From the NCBI GenBank assembly GCA_958510825.1, contig OY294054.1:6619683-6683682 (forward strand): 64,000 bases of DNA. The letters run 5' to 3'. The DNA is from Brachypterus glaber (lineage: Eukaryota; Arthropoda; Insecta; Coleoptera; Kateretidae). Under the pieces are notes generated by a model that saw only the letters and a program-made list of their open reading frames with translations, was not told the origin of the DNA and searched no databases. The position numbers were made by a program, and so were the translations under genes. Of the stretch, positions 44,736 through 56,866 are shown piece by piece. Position 1 is the first letter of the stretch. Every line of letters begins with the position of its first letter.

Positions 44736-45688
44736 TATTGACCAGATTTGTACAGTAGCTAGTACAAGTATACCTGGTAGGACTTATTATTTAATACCTG
44801 TTATTAAACACTTATTTAAACTTCTTTATGAACACAGAGAAAAATTTGACCCTAATAAAACATATTATGTTGAAAATGTAAAAAAGTTTATGGTTTCTGA
44901 AATACTCAGTTTTATTTTTGCCGATATTGAAATCAAATTTGTAATCTGTCAGGATATTATAACTTGGCCTGATCCTGATCAACAATTAATAATTGTATCT
45001 CAATATCACGATGGTAAAAATAATTTACATCGAGGTATTAACGAAACATTTAGGCGCATTAGAGAAAAATATAATTGGCCAAATTTGCAAAAAGATGTAG
45101 AAAAATATATTAAGTCTTGTAAAATTTGTAATAAATCAAAAATAAATAGACAAAATAATCACCGACCATTAGTAATTACTGAAGTACCTAATACTCCGTT
45201 TGAAAGAATTAATATTGATATATTAGAGGTTCCAAAATCAATTTATATTTTAATTGTAAGAGATGAATTAACCAAATTCACTCAAGGTTATCACCTTAAA
45301 AATAATCAAATCAATCCCCTTTAGACATTTTACCTAATGCAATTATTACCTATAATAACAGTAAATGTAAAACGACAGGTTTTACTCCTTGCGAATTAGT
45401 ATTCGGGCATACGGCATCTAGACCCCCTGAAAAACTGTATAATCAAACTGAATTTACTTGTTTGGAAAAAAATACGTTCGTGACTTAAATAATAAAATTT
45501 CTTATAATTATAAAATTTCTAGAGCCAAAACAGCTCATGAAAAACAAAAAGCCAAAGAACGTTTTGGTAGGCATGTTAAAGAAAAATCTCCCTTCCAAAT
45601 AGGTCAAAAGGTATGGCTCAAAGAGTCTCAAATTGGGCATAAATTCAAAAATAAATACTTAAAGCCTTATCATGAACGTGAAAATTAA
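44707..45688 (+). pseudogene. pol: Integrase of G, core partly deleted
   Basis: HHCC domain (YHDGKNNLHRGINETFRRI ... CKICNKSK) and first catalytic Asp (INIDILEVPKS), then a jump past the second Asp and Glu to the C-terminal part (NAIITYNNSKCKTTGFTPCELVFG) and, after a frameshift at ~45460, the basic C-terminal domain (FQIGQKVWLKESQIGHKFKNK). Catalytically dead. It begins in a frame that overlaps the macrodomain frame by 29 bases. Confidence 0.8.
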
Positions 45689-47371
45689 ATTACTGATATT
45701 AATAATATTGTTACAGGTCCATCTGGATAGTAATTCACAGTCAAAACTTGGAAAAATTCACCCTTACGGCCCTTAACAATACACTTGGACTATTTTACCA
45801 AAATCAAGGTAGTATTAAAATCTCGAATGATAAATGGAAATTGATTGTCTATAAAGATATTTCACTTATTAAAAATTCTTTTAATAATAATAATAATATT
45901 CTTCAACAAATTGTTGAACTTATTAATAAAAATAAGGGCTTACGAATGGAGTACTTTGAAGACAAAGTTGAAGGTCATATTTTTACTTTAGAACGAATTT
46001 CAAATATAATAAAAAATAAATTTTTAGAAATTAAAAGTGACACAATTGAATATTTAGAAACTAGAGTCAAACGGGGTTTAATTGACGGCCTTGGTACTGT
46101 TTGGAAATCAATCACTGGTAATTTAGATGCCAGAGATGGTAAATATTATGAGGATTGCATAAACAAAATTAATCGTGATGAACACGAAATGCTCGCCTTA
46201 ATGAAAAATCAAATATTAGTCACAACTCAAACAATAAAGAATTTTAATTATTCCATAAGAAAATTACAAATAGACGAAGAAAATTTCAATAATGATTTAA
46301 AAACTATTGAAACTTTAATTATTAATATAACAGATAACCAAAATTTAATTGAAGCTAAATTAAAAGTAACAGACACATGTGAACAGCTGCTAGAATCCTT
46401 TTTGTTAATAGAAGAAGAATTGGACGATATTATAAATAGTATTACATTTGCACAATTAAAAGTGTTACATCCTTCAATTATTAACCCCTTTGTATTACTT
46501 GATCAATTATCAAAAATATCTTAAATAACCGAAGGAGGTTTACCTTTATCAGTTGCTTTTTATAATATAGCAAATTTTATTGAAATTATTAAACTTGAAG
46601 CTTTTCAGACTGATAACAAGGTGGTATTTATTTTGAATATTCCATTAACTATTAGAGATCGTTTTACCCTATATCACCTTTATTCCCTTCCAGCCCTTGA
46701 TAAACGAACCAACTTATTCCATACAGTCCTTACTTCCTCAAAATACATTGCTGTGTCGGAAGACAATCGATTTTACACTAGTATTAATAATATGGAAAAC
46801 TGCAAAATTCTCTCTGGCATCGATACCTCTATGCGAATATGTTATGACTTGGTTACATATTCTGTCGACGCTTCCGCTTCTTGTGAAGCTCAAATTTTAA
46901 ATGATCCATTAGAAGTTCTTGAAAGTTGCCAAATAAATACTTTCACATTTGAAGACTACAAAGTACAATTACTTGCTACAAATAAATGGTTAATAGCAAT
47001 TTCTGAAACTTTACCTGTTACTTTAACCTGTACTGATATGCCAACTAAAACATTATATATTAATCAAAATTCTGTTTTAAACCTTAACTCTGAATGTTCT
47101 GGTTATGTAGGAGCAACAAGAATAGTTGCATCCAAAAAAAGAAGTTCAAATTTAACTTCAGTTATAGAAACTCCAAGCATTCTTTATAAATGCCGTGAAA
47201 AACTTCCCGATGCAAAATATATACCAAAGTTAATTCCTTTAAAAATTAATAAAATGGACTTAGACAAACTTCATGTAGCTGAACATAAGCTGAATCAATA
47301 TAATGACCAACTGGATCAAATTTTAAATGAAACTTATTATAGTGTAGCGTTGTGGAATATTTGTAAGGCGC

Positions 47372-47684
47372 CACCACAACGGTTGGATGGTCTCGGGGGT
47401 AAACAGGTTCGAATGGAAACAACACTTTCACTGTATGGGTGATTTTATTACACAGAATGTACAAAATTGTCACCAAAACCAGGGTTTGAAGCAGCCGAAT
47501 AAGGCAAAACCAGATTACTGAAAACGAAGAAATTAAATGTTAGGACACAATACCACATGTGCGTATTTTGAATAATAATTTACGAAATGTATTTTGTAAA
47601 TTATATTAAGTAATTAATTAAACAGAAAAATATTTTATTTACCTGAAAACACCAGATAAATGTATTTTATCAGAATAAAATAAC
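47372..47684 (-). repeat. LTR-like fragment with PBS-like edge
   Basis: Not env and not element F. On the minus strand TGGCGCC follows CCGTTGTGG at its left edge, as a primer-binding site follows an LTR, and TTTATTACACAGAATG near 47450 resembles a Gypsy LTR. No second copy was found in the window. Confidence 0.35.
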
Positions 47685-47941
47685 TGTTATCCAAAGGATG
47701 AGTTCAATAATTGCGGATATTGACCACTTGGCTGCCAAATGTAAAACAAAAGTAAAATGGCTGCATGAGAGAAAAATCCCTACCCTAGTTCTGACGTCAT
47801 CAGGTTTCAGTGCACTCTGCGCTGTCATACCAGTAATTACGGGAAAGCAATATTTTGGCGAAGGCGCGCATTCGCCAAAACCTTTAATTTAGAAGGCGAA
47901 AAAAAAAATAGCAAAGAATAATTTTTTATTTCTTTACAACA
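47685..47941 (-). repeat. F 3' LTR
   Basis: 257 bp, plus strand TGTTATCCAAAGG ... TCTTTACAACA. Followed at 47942 by a C run, a polypurine tract on the minus strand. Confidence 0.85.
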
Positions 47942-48107
47942 CCCCCCCCCCTAAACTGGTAACACAGTGAGAAAAAATGAAATGGCTTAACAGTTTCAAC
48001 TATATATTTTTTTTTCCAACTTTATTTTTCCTTTAAAATATTTATTTAAAAAGAAAGTAAAAATTAGGATATTTTATTTATTTTAATTTTATTTTATTAT
48101 TTTGAGA

Positions 48108-48932
48108 TTAATTAGTCTCAAAATATTTTTTTAGGTGCGAGGCATGGAACATACCGCGTTCTTCCTGGGTTACGGGGTTCTCCAAAATATACGTGTTCTG
48201 ATGAACGATACTTTTTATGCGGAATGGCCCCTCAAAAAAAGCACTGACTGACGACTTAAGAACTTTAATACCCAACGACTCCAGAGTATCACTCCAGGTG
48301 GAGGACGTGAACTGGGTTCCATGGTCAGACAGAATGGCCTTTGGTTTGTTGACCTTTGGGAAGTACTCATTACGTAACTTTCTGAGAGCACTTTCCGAGG
48401 TAGCTGACTTTAACGGGTAGAGTTGCACAAACTTTGAAAAAACATCAAAAACTACAAGAATATAGGCCATGCCCCCTCTAGAGGCTGGCAGCGGCCCATA
48501 TAAATCAAGTGCGACTAAATCGCCGGGCCCTTCGGGTAAGATAGCCTGAAAAGGAAGTATAGGAAGTTTCGAATGTTTGGTGGTTTGACAAGTATTGCAT
48601 TTTTTAACAATGTTTTTTATGTCTTTGTGCATATTTTGCCACCAAACTTCGCGTTTAAGTGCCGCCCAGGTCTTGAAGACTCCAAAGTGCCCAAGTCCTT
48701 CGTGGAAAGCTGTAATAAAATCTGGTATCCGTATTTTAGGGACACAGACAAGACAGGGTTCATCTTCTCCTTGTCTGAGAAAAAGTAAGTCCTTATATAG
48801 ACAAAATTTAGGATTGGCGGTTGGATCATTACGAACATTTTCGATGATTTTTGACAGTTTCTCATCAGTTTGTTGTTCTTCTTTTAAGACAGACAAACTG
48901 TTTCGAAAACCTTCCGGTAGCTGAAAAGACAA
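48108..48932 (-). pseudogene. pol: Integrase of F, core deleted
   Basis: HHCC zinc domain (FHEGLGHFGVFKTW ... CNTCQTTK), first Asp (VALDLYGPLP) and second Asp (ILSDHGTQF) are present. The frame then jumps from GIKVLKSSVSAF to a C-terminal segment (FEGPFRIKSIVHQNTYIL), losing the Glu and about 80 residues. The ORF is open but cannot be catalytic. Confidence 0.8.
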
Positions 48933-48934
48933 AT

Positions 48935-50506
48935 TTAGTATCCTAAAACATTTATCTTCCGGAGTGGGAGGACGTGGAGGGGGTAACGAGAGAGAGTGTA
49001 AGCAATAACATTTTCTTTATGACTAACGTATCGTATTTCGTAGTCATAATCTTGTAAGGCTAGAATCCACCTAGTGATTCTTGGCGACAAAAGACGACAA
49101 GAACTTAAAAAGGTGATCACTCAAAATATAGAATTTAGCGCCAATTAGGAAAGTCCGCCACTTTTTTAAGGCAAATAAAATGGCTAATGCCTCTTTTTCA
49201 GTGGTTGAGTAATTTCGTTCTCGCATCAAAAGTAGCCTACTAGCGAATGCAACCACCTGTCTTTTACCTTGGACCCACTGGTATAACTGGGCTCCAATTC
49301 CGATATCTGAGCTGTCACATTGGACCCAAAAAGGTAGAGCCATATTTGCATGGTACAAAAGGACTTCTTTTTTAACTAATCCCTTCAAGTAATCGAAAGC
49401 TTTTTGTTCCGACACGCCCCAATTCCATTTGGTTTTCTTCCTAAGCAGATTAAACAAAGGTTCCCCTGCGCTAGCGAACTCAGAAGAAAACATCCTGTCG
49501 TAATTGACCAAACCTATGAAAGCTTGCAACTCTTTAATCGATTTTGGAACTGGAAACTCTGAAATGGACTTAACTCGATCTTCGTCCGAACGCCAACCGT
49601 TCCCATCTACGACATAACCATGCACATGCTCGACTGAAAAAAACTACATTTTTTCAGTGGCAGCGTTAACCCAGCTTGGGTTAAACGGGTTATAACCATT
49701 TCGAGATGTTCCAGGTGTTCCTCAAAACTATTTGATATGACGTAAAAATCATCGACGTACGGTATAACAAACTCTCGGAAACGTTCTCCCAGAATGATGT
49801 CCAATGCCCTGCTGAAACTAGAAACGGCTCTTTTTACACCAAATGGGAGGACCTTGAAGCGATAAGTTTTTCCACCAAAAGAAAAACACAAATACTTTCT
49901 GTCCTTTTTTCTGACCGAAAGTTGCCAATACGAATGCGTCATATCTACACGCGAAATATATTTGATGTTGCCTGCAGGGAAAGTACCCACGAGTTCCTGC
50001 ACCGGTCTAACCTGCTCTCCATCGCCAACCATTCGCTGATTTAAACGTCGAGCGTCAAGACAGACCCTGACTGATCCATCTCTCTTAGTAGTGGTTACGA
50101 GGGGTGAACAAAAAGGAGCCGTGTCGGTTCTTTCAATGACATCCCATTCTAAAGCTGTTTTAACCCACTCCTCTACTGCTTTTCGGTGATGCAGAGGTAT
50201 GGGGTACGGTTTTTGAGTAAATGGAGTTTCGTCCAATAACTCAATCTTGTGCAAATACTCGGTAGTACGTCCTGGTCGTTCTGAAAAAACCTTTCGATGA
50301 CTTTTTAACAAAGTTACGAACTCTTGATGTTGCAATTCCGAGATGTTGGAACCAACCGTAGCAGCTTCCAACTCCTCATCAGTTGCTGTAGGAAACTCAG
50401 TTTTGTGATGCACTGGAAAAAATATACTCACAGAAACCAGCTTCATCGCAGCCTGAGAAACCGGTTCCAATTCATGCCCAGGGTTTATTTCATCGACGGA
50501 ACACAC
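48935..50506 (-). pseudogene. pol: Reverse transcriptase and RNase H of F
   Basis: RT 50506-49607: RVCLDARRLNQRM, YISRVDMTHSYWQL, VLPFGVKRAVSSFSRAL and catalytic YVDDFYVIS. A frameshift near 49615 leads to RT thumb and RNase H (FWVQCDSSDIGIGAQLYQW, YSTTEKEALAILFALKKW) and a second shift near 49100 to RITRWILALQDYDYEIRYV. About 500 residues in all. The HEPVxQ-like spacer to integrase is normal for Gypsy. Confidence 0.85.
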
Positions 50507-50518
50507 CTTGTCGTTTAT

Positions 50519-50878
50519 TTAAAAATAAACTTTTTTCCTCTCAAAACTAATGCAGGCACCTACAGACCTAAGCCAATGAGCACCCAAAATGACCGGATAA
50601 ACCAGTTCCGGGATGTAAAGGAACTCGAAATCAAAAGTGTTGTCCGCAATAGAAAAAGTTACCAAAGCCTGATGTGTAATTTTCCTGTGTTTATTTTTAA
50701 ACGCCCCTGTAACCTGCACTCCTGAAACGGGACAAAAAGGCATATGGGAAAGAATATTATCCTTAACATGTCTGCACACGCTTTATTTGTGGCATTCCCA
50801 GGCGGGAACCCACAAGTGTACATATTAAAAACCTGGGGTGGCTTAATATGGCCAAAAGACGACTGTTTCACATGTCCG
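50519..50878 (-). pseudogene. pol: Protease of F, C-terminal piece
   Basis: ALVTFSIADNTFDFEFLYIPELVYPVILGAHWLRSVGA carries the ILG-HxL block of a retroelement aspartic protease. The catalytic DSG is on the other side of the LINE insertion at 51493. Confidence 0.65.
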
Positions 50879-50879
50879 T

Positions 50880-51418
50880 GTTTTTTCATAAAATAATAGT
50901 TTTTCATAAACCACCATACTTGTTCAAAAAAATTTCCTTTAAATCAGATGTTCACAATATAAATATTAGAAGAAAAAATTTAATAGTATGCCCTGCTCAT
51001 AAAACTAGCTTCTTTGAGAGATCGTATTCATATAATGTCTGTAAGTTATACAACACAACTTTAGAGGAAATGAAACAATACTCTGTGAGCAAATATAAAG
51101 CAAATTTGAGAAGAATGTTATTTAGTGATGTTGTAATATATATTTAATAACATAGAGCAACCTTGGCTGGGTTAAAATTAATATTTTGAATTAAAACTTA
51201 TTATCATATTTTTCTATTTTTTATTTTTTGTTTATTTTTAGCATGTAGTCTATTTTTAGCATGTAGTTAGGTATAGGAATTATATTCAAATTTCCTGACA
51301 GGGAAGTTTGGGTGCCTTAGGGTTAAGTGGAAGAACAGCTTGCTGAACTTCGCCCTTTGCTATATTTAGCATTAAGAAATTTTGTATTCATGTATAATTC
51401 CCTATAGCAATAAAGACC

Positions 51419-51449
<31 letters not shown>
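50880..51449 (+). mobile_element. LINE 3' end inside F protease
   Basis: Plus-strand C-terminus of a non-LTR ORF2 (CPAHKTSFFERSYSYNVCKLYN, YKANLRRMLFSD), then 3' UTR and a (ATT)n tail at 51419-51449. Heavily 5' truncated. It splits the protease frame of F. Confidence 0.75.
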
Positions 51450-51451
<2 letters not shown>

Positions 51452-52370
51452 AAGCTCCAAAAAAGCGCAAAGCTCGCTACCCGAATCCACCAGTGCCGGA
51501 TATAAAGTGTGACCGATTTTGACTGAAACGATTGGGGGACGTCCATCTGCATTTATCAAATGGTTATAGTCACACTCTTCTAACAGGTCTTCGTTTGGGT
51601 TATTTGGAGGGTTGGCCCTATTTAAATTACTCAAAACCGAGCTGAAGTTTTGAGTATTTATATTAAGTTTTTTGACTCCCCCTCGTAAAGCTCCGAAATC
51701 GCATTACCGCTGACGTCACCGGGCTCCGTCGCGATCGCGTGGATCCTAGCGGGCTGCGCTGAGAATCTTGCATTCCCGGCGGTGGCCGGTGATTCAGTGT
51801 TGTTCCTATCACGTTTATTGTCCCAAAATTTTTTGGGGTTATCATTTTTTTTTAAATCGCAGGAGAAATGTTCTGCCAAACGCAACCTTTCCAGTGCCTG
51901 CTCAACCGTGACCGCCCCTATCAAAGAACATCCGATCGTGGGAGGAAAATGTCGCGATAAAATGGCGACAAGTTCCATCTTAGGATATGGAGGTTCTAGG
52001 AACAGCGCTTGTCTGACAAATTTTAAGAAGTAGGTAACAAAGCTACCTACCCCATCATATTTTTGACAGTGTAAACTTAAACGAAGTTTTGCCTGCTTAG
52101 AAAAACCCCAAAATTGTGTTAGGAAAGCGGTTTTTAATTAATGAAAATTATTATACTGTGATAAAAAACATTCCGCCCAATACCGGGCCTCCCCTCTTAT
52201 CAAATCTGATAATAAAAGTATGGTTATGTTGCAAGAAGAAACAATCTGTTCGATTTTGTTAATAAAATCAACTGGGTGTGTTTGATCATCATCATAAAAA
52301 ACTGGTAGCATTTTTTTATTTGCAGGATCGCTCCTAGCGGAAAATCATTACCGAAAACATCGTTTGGACT
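51323..52370 (-). pseudogene. gag: Gag C half and protease start of F
   Basis: Gag-like reading in pieces: FYDDDQTHPVDFINKIEQIV and RGEARYWAECFLSQY (~52315-52150), FGFSKQAKLRLSLH, SLTYFLKFVRQALFLEPPYPKM, and 51978-51658 (MELVAILSRHFPPTIG, LERLRLAEHFSCD). The protease begins at 51634 (VKIGHTLYPALVDSGSELCAFLE). One stop and frame changes lie near 52140 and 51655. The N half of Gag is missing from this strand and found inverted at 52515. Confidence 0.65.
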
Positions 52371-52388
52371 TTTTATATAATAACACGC

Positions 52389-53280
52389 TGTTATCCAAAG
52401 GATGAGTTCAATAATTGCGGATATTGACCACTTGGCTGCCAAATGTAAAAGAAAAGTAAAATAGCTGCATGAGAGAAAAATCCCTACCCTAGTTCTGACG
52501 TCATCAGGTTTCAGCGCAGAGTGCGCAAAGTCCAAACACTAACATGAGTAGGGTGACCCACTCACCACCAACAGAAGCCAGAATCCTTCGAAGCCAGCGT
52601 AGGAGGCTCCTGGATGAAGCTGCAGCTCTCACAGGCTCCGATGATGACCTGGAGCCCACCTCCACAGCTGAGGTCACCTGCACAACGCCTCAACCAACTT
52701 TCTACGTTGCAGTAGACCCACAAACAACAGACTTCTGCACTACGAATGCCATCCCAGCACCAATATCCTCCGTAGGGATCTACGCAGGCATGAGGGGATT
52801 GCCAACATACGACGAGTTGGTAAACCTACAAAATGAAAGTCAAGGTAGGAGATTTCCTTTTTCTACTGGGGCCATACCGAAAAATTTCAAAAACAATTAT
52901 AATAATTTAAATGTAAACATGTTACCTGTAAGCCAAAATCAGGGCGTTTCAAACGTAAATTTTAGCTCTCACATGCCAAGAGATACAGTGAATAACTTAA
53001 ATGTTCGCAATACCACAGATTTTTGTCAAAATAACACAGATTTTTCTCACAATAACAATATTTTAAACAGAAACATTTTTCAAAATCCAAACGATGTTTT
53101 CGGTAATGATTTTCCGCTAGGAGCGATCCTGCAAATAAAAAAATGCTACCAGTTTTTTATGATGATACCAGTAATTACGGGGAAAGCAATATTTTGGCGA
53201 AGGCGCGCATTCGCCAAAACCTTTAATTTAGAAGGCGAAAAAAAAAATAGCAAAGAATAATTTTTTATTTCTTTACAATA
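52389..53280. repeat. F 5' LTR split by inverted gag segment
   Basis: 52389-52514 matches the left half of the LTR at 47685 and ~53165-53280 the right half (ATACCAGTAATTACGG ... TTTACAATA). Between them is plus-strand gag. At the break the LTR's TGCACTCTGCGC appears inverted as CGCAGAGTGCG, so an inversion or template switch occurred at this point. Confidence 0.7.
52544..53160 (+). pseudogene. gag: Inverted N-terminal gag segment of F
   Basis: ATG-started frame (MSRVTHSPPTEARILRSQRR) with an acidic Thr-rich region, PTYDELVNLQNESQGR and a long Asn-rich stretch. Its end, 53086-53165, is an inverted duplicate of 52290-52368, where the minus-strand gag of F begins. So both halves of Gag are present but on opposite strands. 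Confidence 0.65.
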
Positions 53281-53644
53281 GCTAACATTATTCATGGTTA
53301 ACCTATTTTACTATTACTATACTAGTATTAAGTATTATATTTTATATTTTACGAAAATATCGTAAATGCGCACTTAGAAGAAGACGGAGGGCTATAGCCA
53401 ATTTTGATACAAGCTATAATGATGACGACAACAGTCCACCACCTCCCTCTTCAGCATCCCACAGTGCTGGTATACCTTTATCTGTAAGATTTACCCGTAG
53501 AGTTCCACACTTAAGAAATATATTTACTCAGGATCCAGCAATAGAAGAAGAAAATGAAAATGGTATGGAAATGAATCTTCCCAGTAGAGCTTCAAAATTC
53601 ATCCCAGCTTAATTGTCGCTCTTCGTTAGATCGACAATTCTTTT

Positions 53645-53655
53645 GATGGGGGAGT
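53645..53655 (+). promoter_or_regulatory. Polypurine tract of G
   Basis: GATGGGGGAG lies directly before the 3' LTR start TGTTAC. Confidence 0.75.
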
Positions 53656-53936
53656 TGTTACATATCCCCTTAAGACGCAATACCCTTTTTCGTTGTGATG
53701 ACCTAATTTAAAATGGTGAAATATGGCGCAATTAGATGTTTATGGTTCAATTAGATGTTTTTATGGAAAATTCCACAGATATAATTATATAAATAAGATT
53801 TCAGCTCCAAATTATTCATTCATTCTTTTCTATTGTTAAACTTAAGTTATTTTACTTTATAATTAATGTTAATAAAATTTTTTAAATTTTAATTTAATTT
53901 TTTTTAAAATAAGAAATCAAAATCCAAAACGTAACA
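53656..53936 (+). repeat. G 3' LTR
   Basis: 281 bp with inverted ends TGTTAC...GTAACA, preceded by the polypurine tract. The 5' partner is not visible because of the gap. TATA follows and could be part of a target duplication. Confidence 0.75.
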
Positions 53937-54059
53937 TATATACACATACAATATACAAATTAAAAAAATAAATAAAAATAGATTAAAAAATAAAAAAGTA
54001 TATAAAATTACGTATGTCAAGAAATAAATTCACTAGTTGAATAAATTACTTTTTCAGTA

Positions 54060-55915
54060 AGAAAGTATTTTACCCTTAGTTTAAACAAGTTAAAGTTTTT
54101 TATGTTGCGGAGATCCACAGGAAATTATTATAAAAAGTAATGCAATTGTACAAAGGTGGCTTCTTGAATGAACTAGTTTCATGCTTTGGTATACGTAGCA
54201 GTTCTCTAGAGCAAGAATTGTATTGAAAATCTGAACTAAAAGTTTCATAATTCTTCTTAACATATACAATACACCTAAAAATATAAATACCCGGAACAGT
54301 TAAGATACTTTTCTCTTTAAAAATATATTTGCAAGTATCTCTGGCTTTCATGATAAATATTAATCTAATCAGTCGTTTTTATGATTTAAAAACTCTGTTG
54401 ATCTGACTGTTACAGCCCCAGCTAATCATGTTATACGCTATACGTTATAGTAAGAGTATACCAATGAGTAGTACATACTGGTATACCTGTTTCATTAAGA
54501 TCACTTTTCATCTTTAGAATAGCGAAATAGGCACTATTTAGTTTTTTACATACATGGTCTACATGAAAACCCCATGATAGATTCTTATCAAAAAATGTGC
54601 CTAATTTTAATTTTAATTTTACTTCAGGAAGCAAAAAATCTTTTGGTAGACCACGCCTATAACAAAAGTTAACAGCAACTGTTTTATCTTTGTTTAATAT
54701 AAGCTTACTTCTTTGACACCATATTTAAAAATAATTTATTACACTTAGAATCAGTTCATACAAATCAGAATCTAGAAGGGCAGAAATCAATATTGTGGTA
54801 TCATCAGTAAACATAATGGAAGCGCACGCCTTATGTGATATGGAAGGTCATTAATATTAAAAATAAAAGGGGACCGAGTATGGAGCCCTGGGGACACCAA
54901 GTTTAGAATCAAATACTTGTGATTTAATCAGCTTGTTCAAGTTAATAATTTTCTATGTAATAGATAAGAATAAATCAAATTGGTTATATTACCAGGTATA
55001 CCATAGAAATTTAATTCACATTTCAGAAAATCGAGAAGAATAGTATCGAATGCCTTTGACAAGTCAACATATTTACCCAAATTTACCCAAATCAAGTTCA
55101 GAATAAACAAAGTTTAGTAAGTCGTATGATGAAGACTCAATGGATTTATTTCGCCGAAAACCATGTTGTGACTTTTTTATAGACAATCTTTTCCATAATT
55201 TTAGAAAAAGTATCGAGAATAGAAATTTATCAGTAGTTATCAATATTATCTAAGCTACCTTTTTATGTAAAGGGGTAACTAGCGCTGTTTTAAAAATTGA
55301 CGGAAACTCACCATGGAGTAAAGACTTGTTAAGTAAGTATGTAAAGGGCTCAATAATTAAATCCATGACCTGTTGCAACAGAGACAGATATACCATCATG
55401 GCCGTACGATTGTTTATTTTTAATATAATTTAATTTTAAAGTATTTAATAGGTTCATGTCTAAACGGAATATTACAGTTAAAGTTTGATATAGTACAAGG
55501 GAGTGAAGTATTTAATAGGTTCATGTCTAAACGGAATATTACAGTTAAAGTTTGATATAGTACAAGGGAGTGACATATTTTGGCCAAAATGATTAAATAT
55601 AGTTTTGTCAGCTATATTAGCAAAATATAAGCCAAAAATGTTGGAGATATCATAACTATTCTCAAATAATCTAGAATTGTAACAAATCTAACTAATATTA
55701 CTGTTACTGTTTTTTTTCTGCCTAATATGGAGAATTATTTGCCATGTAACTTTCGATTTACTGCTACTATTATTTATTTTATGGCTGTAGTATTCAGTTT
55801 TAGCTTTTTTTATATTAAATTTGTATCTATTTTTTGATTTTTTGTAATTAATGAGAGAAGTACTATTGGTTTTAGTTAGAATACTGTACATATGTAAGCT
55901 GAATTCCCTCATTTA
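54060..55915 (-). mobile_element. Degenerate Jockey/CR1-like LINE RT
   Basis: Minus-strand fragments of one ORF2: endonuclease-RT linker (55912-55688), RT with VDLSKAFDTILLDFL (~55060), C-terminal LGTFFDKNLSWGFHVDHVCKKLNSA (~54580) and end TVPGIYIFRCIVYVKKN...IPKHETSSFKKPPLYN (54351-54100). Stops and shifts are many. It contains an exact 68-bp tandem duplication at ~55440-55574. Confidence 0.75.
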
Positions 55916-56605
55916 TAATATTTTGAGAAAAAGCCAACCTACAATTTCTTTTTATAAAAGGGACAAGATATATCAAAGCACCAACGTACTGACTCCACAA
56001 AAAACTGAAAAGCATCCTCAACATTACAATAAAATATTTAATTCCAAGTTAATTTACTCAAATACGTCCGTAATTCTTGGTTTATGATTTTACTGAAACT
56101 TTTCACTCTCAAACTTAAATAATATTAATACTGAAAAATATTTAATAATATGTAGGCCCTAGGGCCTAAAGGGCAGCACAAAGGGACTGTTTTTAAATGT
56201 TTTAATATTTAGTTTGTATAAACTAACTACAAAAACCTAACATTTCACCGAAAAATATCCTAGGGCCTAGGCCCTAGGGGCCTTTATATATATTTATGTA
56301 GAGTACAAGGTGGAGTCCAATATAGATAAGACTGAAAGTGGAGTCGGCGTGTATACTTTTTGTATATTACTATACATATAAAAAGCAAAGCAGCATCCGA
56401 TACGTCTAACGGCTAGGTTGGAGTCCTTCAGAGTATATTTCTTTACATTTAGGAAAGTTGGCATCCGTATATTTCCTTTTTTGAGCATAGTGGCATCCTT
56501 ACAGCGTTGCCAAGTTTTTCTCAAGTTAAGTAGGGGTGTCATAAAAGTTTGGTCGCATGATTATAGTTTTAGTGCGTATTCTTGATCATATATGCTGCAT
56601 AAATT
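55916..56605. other. Non-coding, with palindromic AGGCCCTAGGGCCT blocks
   Basis: No gene seen. GGCCCTAGGGCC motifs cluster at ~56154-56170 and ~56262-56283 and are self-complementary, in strong contrast to the AT-rich surroundings. They may be ends of a ~130-bp inverted-repeat element. Confidence 0.4.
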
Positions 56606-56839
56606 AATTTGTCAAAAGGGCAGATCATGTTTTTAAAAAGTTTATTTATTAACTAAAGTTACAAAAACTACACTAAAAGAACTTTGTAGTAAATAATTAC
56701 AAATAATAATAAAGTAGTAGCAAAATAGAAGTGTCTAAAAAATATATATAGATAATATTTATAACAATTAAATAATAATAACTCTATTGTTTAAATAAAA
56801 ATGCAACTGTGCAATTTAAGGTTATTTGGGGATATAATT
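56606..56839 (-). repeat. D 3' LTR
   Basis: Minus strand starts AATTATATCCCC after a polypurine tract GTAGGGAGG and ends near GACAAATT. TTTTTAAAAAG...AAAGTTACAAAA matches the equivalent part of B's LTR, so D is a related errantivirus. The left limit is approximate. Confidence 0.6.
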
Positions 56840-56866
56840 CCTCCCTACAAAAGATTCAACTTACTT

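Larger units (their letters stand above)
47685..53280 (-). mobile_element. Gypsy LTR retrotransposon F, rearranged
   Basis: Minus-strand Gypsy element without env. 3' LTR 47685-47941 (TGTTAT...ACAACA) with a G10 polypurine tract beside it, pol 48108-50800, protease and gag to 52370, then a disturbed 5' LTR. A plus-strand LINE end interrupts protease. The 5' LTR (52389-53280) is split by a segment of the element's own gag in the opposite orientation. Left and right flanks do not show a clear target duplication. Confidence 0.8.
45717..53612 (+). pseudogene. env: Env glycoprotein of G (interrupted by element F)
   Basis: Exon starts after the acceptor ATTGTTACAG at 45716. First part 45717-47372: surface region, furin-type site RVKR (~46063-46074) followed by GLIDGLGTVWKSITGNLDA, long helical region, Cys-rich C half. 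A TAA at 46522-46524 is the only stop and the frame continues across it. Element F and ~0.3 kb of other sequence then intervene. The end lies at 53281-53612: transmembrane helix (TYFTITILVLSIIFYIL), then a basic and acidic cytoplasmic tail. Encodes the fusion protein of an insect retroelement; not functional in this copy. Confidence 0.85.
37992..53936 (+). mobile_element. Errantivirus-like element G (5' LTR in gap)
   Basis: Plus-strand Gypsy element of the same lineage as B: env leader exon, gag, protease, RT, RNase H, macrodomain, integrase, env, polypurine tract, 3' LTR. It carries a 1-kb tandem duplication, a LINE in RT and element F in env. Gag is largely deleted and Pol has stops, so it is defective; the RNase H-macrodomain frame is intact. 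Confidence 0.85.
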
